Assembly (NCBI GenBank): GCA_948976265.1
Contig: CARFUA010000004.1
Span: 62,034-86,009 of the forward strand
Length of the DNA: 23,976 nucleotides
Origin: an uncultured Clostridia bacterium
GTDB lineage: Bacteria; Bacillota; Clostridia; TANB77; CAG-508
Direction of reading: 5' to 3'
Made by a program: the position numbers and the translations under genes. The notes beneath the pieces are model-generated. The model made no database searches, was not told where the DNA came from, and saw nothing but the letters and a program-made list of their open reading frames with translations. This document shows positions 23,596 through 23,976 of the stretch, in pieces. Within the stretch, counting starts at the first letter, position 1, and every line of letters starts with the position of its first letter.

Positions 23596-23976
23596 ATGTC
23601 TAAAAAAGTTACAAAACAGCATATTTTAGCTTTCATTAATGCCAGTAGAATACCTGGACGAGAAATTTCTTTGGAAAATTTGAAGGAAAATGCACTTACC
23701 GCAGAAGAACGGTTTAGGATTGAAAAAATGTGGGGCGCAGAGGTTGTAAAAGAAATTTTCGGCGAGCCATCTCACTTGCAAAAAGCAGAAATGAGGATTT
23801 TGGCAATCGAAGAAGGCGAAATTGATGCGCAAAAGAAATGTGAATATATCATCGAGATTGCTTATGCAATCGAGGATTGTTGTGGTACGGAATTAGATTC
23901 AAATAATCCTATTTGGGAAGAATATTCCGATTTAACATTTCACATTCCAATATCAATATTGAAACAGGAAGGAAAG
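23596..23976 (+). CDS. Unknown protein, cut by the window end, with an unshifted in-frame CGG
   Basis: An open frame of 127 codons from ATG 23596 (AAAGGA upstream) runs off the end. I do not recognise the family. The N-terminal part is basic and helical (VTKQHILAFINASRIPGREI), followed by acidic helical sequence with EIFGEPSHLQKAEMRILAI and a Cys-Cys pair (DCCGTELD). No membrane segment is visible. In-frame CGG at 23710-23712 (GAA CGG TTT AGG) is followed by a zero frame that stays open, while +1 would stop at TAA after 12 codons. Like the 13046 gene, this CGG follows a Glu codon and the gene has its own consensus-like promoter. Function unknown. Confidence 0.7.
   Translation, partial: MSKKVTKQHILAFINASRIPGREISLENLKENALTAEERFRIEKMWGAEVVKEIFGEPSHLQKAEMRILAIEEGEIDAQKKCEYIIEIAYAIEDCCGTELDSNNPIWEEYSDLTFHIPISILKQEGK
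23710..23712 (+). other. In-frame CGG without evident frameshift
   Basis: Reads GAA GAA CGG TTT AGG ATT. A +1 shift gives GGT TTA GGA TTG and then a stop after 12 codons. It is the second exception to the shift rule in this window. Confidence 0.6.

Noticed and set aside
1..23976. The six split genes as sequencing or assembly errors
   Set aside because: The extra base is always C, always before an in-frame GGN and never in a homopolymer, on both strands. Error would not follow codon phase. Raw reads are still needed to be certain.
1..23976. CGG reassigned to another amino acid or to stop
   Set aside because: A sense reassignment would not change the frame, yet all six downstream parts are in +1. 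A stop would leave fmt, alr and rdgB truncated.
1..23976. prfB-like programmed shift driven by an upstream Shine-Dalgarno element
   Set aside because: Only some sites (such as AAGGTGG before 132) have a purine-rich element nearby; rdgB and the FG-GAP-like gene have none, and the preceding codons differ.

Overview
The window is a strongly AT-rich stretch of a bacterial chromosome. Gene content (def-fmt, class A PBP, cysS, FemAB-type transferase, DUF1189-ftsH, rdgB, dipicolinate synthase subunit B, secG, rnr, RlmCD-type methyltransferase, scpA), GGAGG ribosome binding sites and TTGACA-N17-TATAAT promoters point to a Firmicute of the Clostridia, probably a little-studied gut-type, spore-forming lineage. 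This is inferred from gene content; there is no rRNA or other marker to place it further.

Layout. 1-1889: end of priA, then def and fmt, whose stop and start overlap. 1973-5999: a PBP1A-type peptidoglycan synthase and cysS. 6013-8982: a small membrane protein, a FemAB-like transferase, an HD hydrolase, a deoxyribosyltransferase-like protein and a Cys-rich protein. 9024-12976: alanine racemase, a DUF1189 membrane protein and ftsH. 13046-13944: an unknown small gene converging on rdgB across a shared terminator. 14133-16645: a second small membrane protein, spoVFB, a membrane-anchored FG-GAP-like protein and secG. 16708-19859: rnr, then a strong promoter with a structured leader and a frame-disrupted HD gene. 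19909-23451: flavin reductase-like protein, a charged protein, an RlmCD-type methyltransferase, a deleted phosphoesterase remnant and scpA. 23596-end: an unknown gene with its own promoter. There is no gene-free stretch over 300 bases, and I saw no rRNA, tRNA, IS element or CRISPR array.

Main discovery. Six genes (priA, fmt, alr, rdgB, the FG-GAP-like protein gene and the rlmCD-type gene) are each split into two frames. In all six the break is at an in-frame CGG codon, and skipping exactly the C (a +1 shift, giving GGA five times and GGT once) restores the family sequence. Afterwards the lengths are normal, catalytic residues fall in place, and the corrected stops overlap the next starts (rlmCD ATGA overlap, alr TAATG overlap). 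A gene caller using the standard code would report all six as broken. The best explanation is that CGG, otherwise almost absent from frame here, works as a +1 frameshift or quadruplet (CGGN) codon, most simply giving Gly. CGA, CGT and AGA appear as normal Arg codons, including at invariant FtsH arginines. Two in-frame CGGs, both after a Glu codon in unrecognised genes, are not followed by a shift, so the rule may depend on context. One more +1 break, in the HD gene at 18974, lies at a CGA codon, and a further CGG lies in the decayed phosphoesterase; both are treated separately.

Functionally the genes are mostly housekeeping: translation initiation and termination of N-formylation, wall synthesis, protein quality control, RNA decay and modification, secretion and chromosome condensation. 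Since fmt, alr and priA are important or essential in related bacteria, the shifts are unlikely to be simple gene decay.
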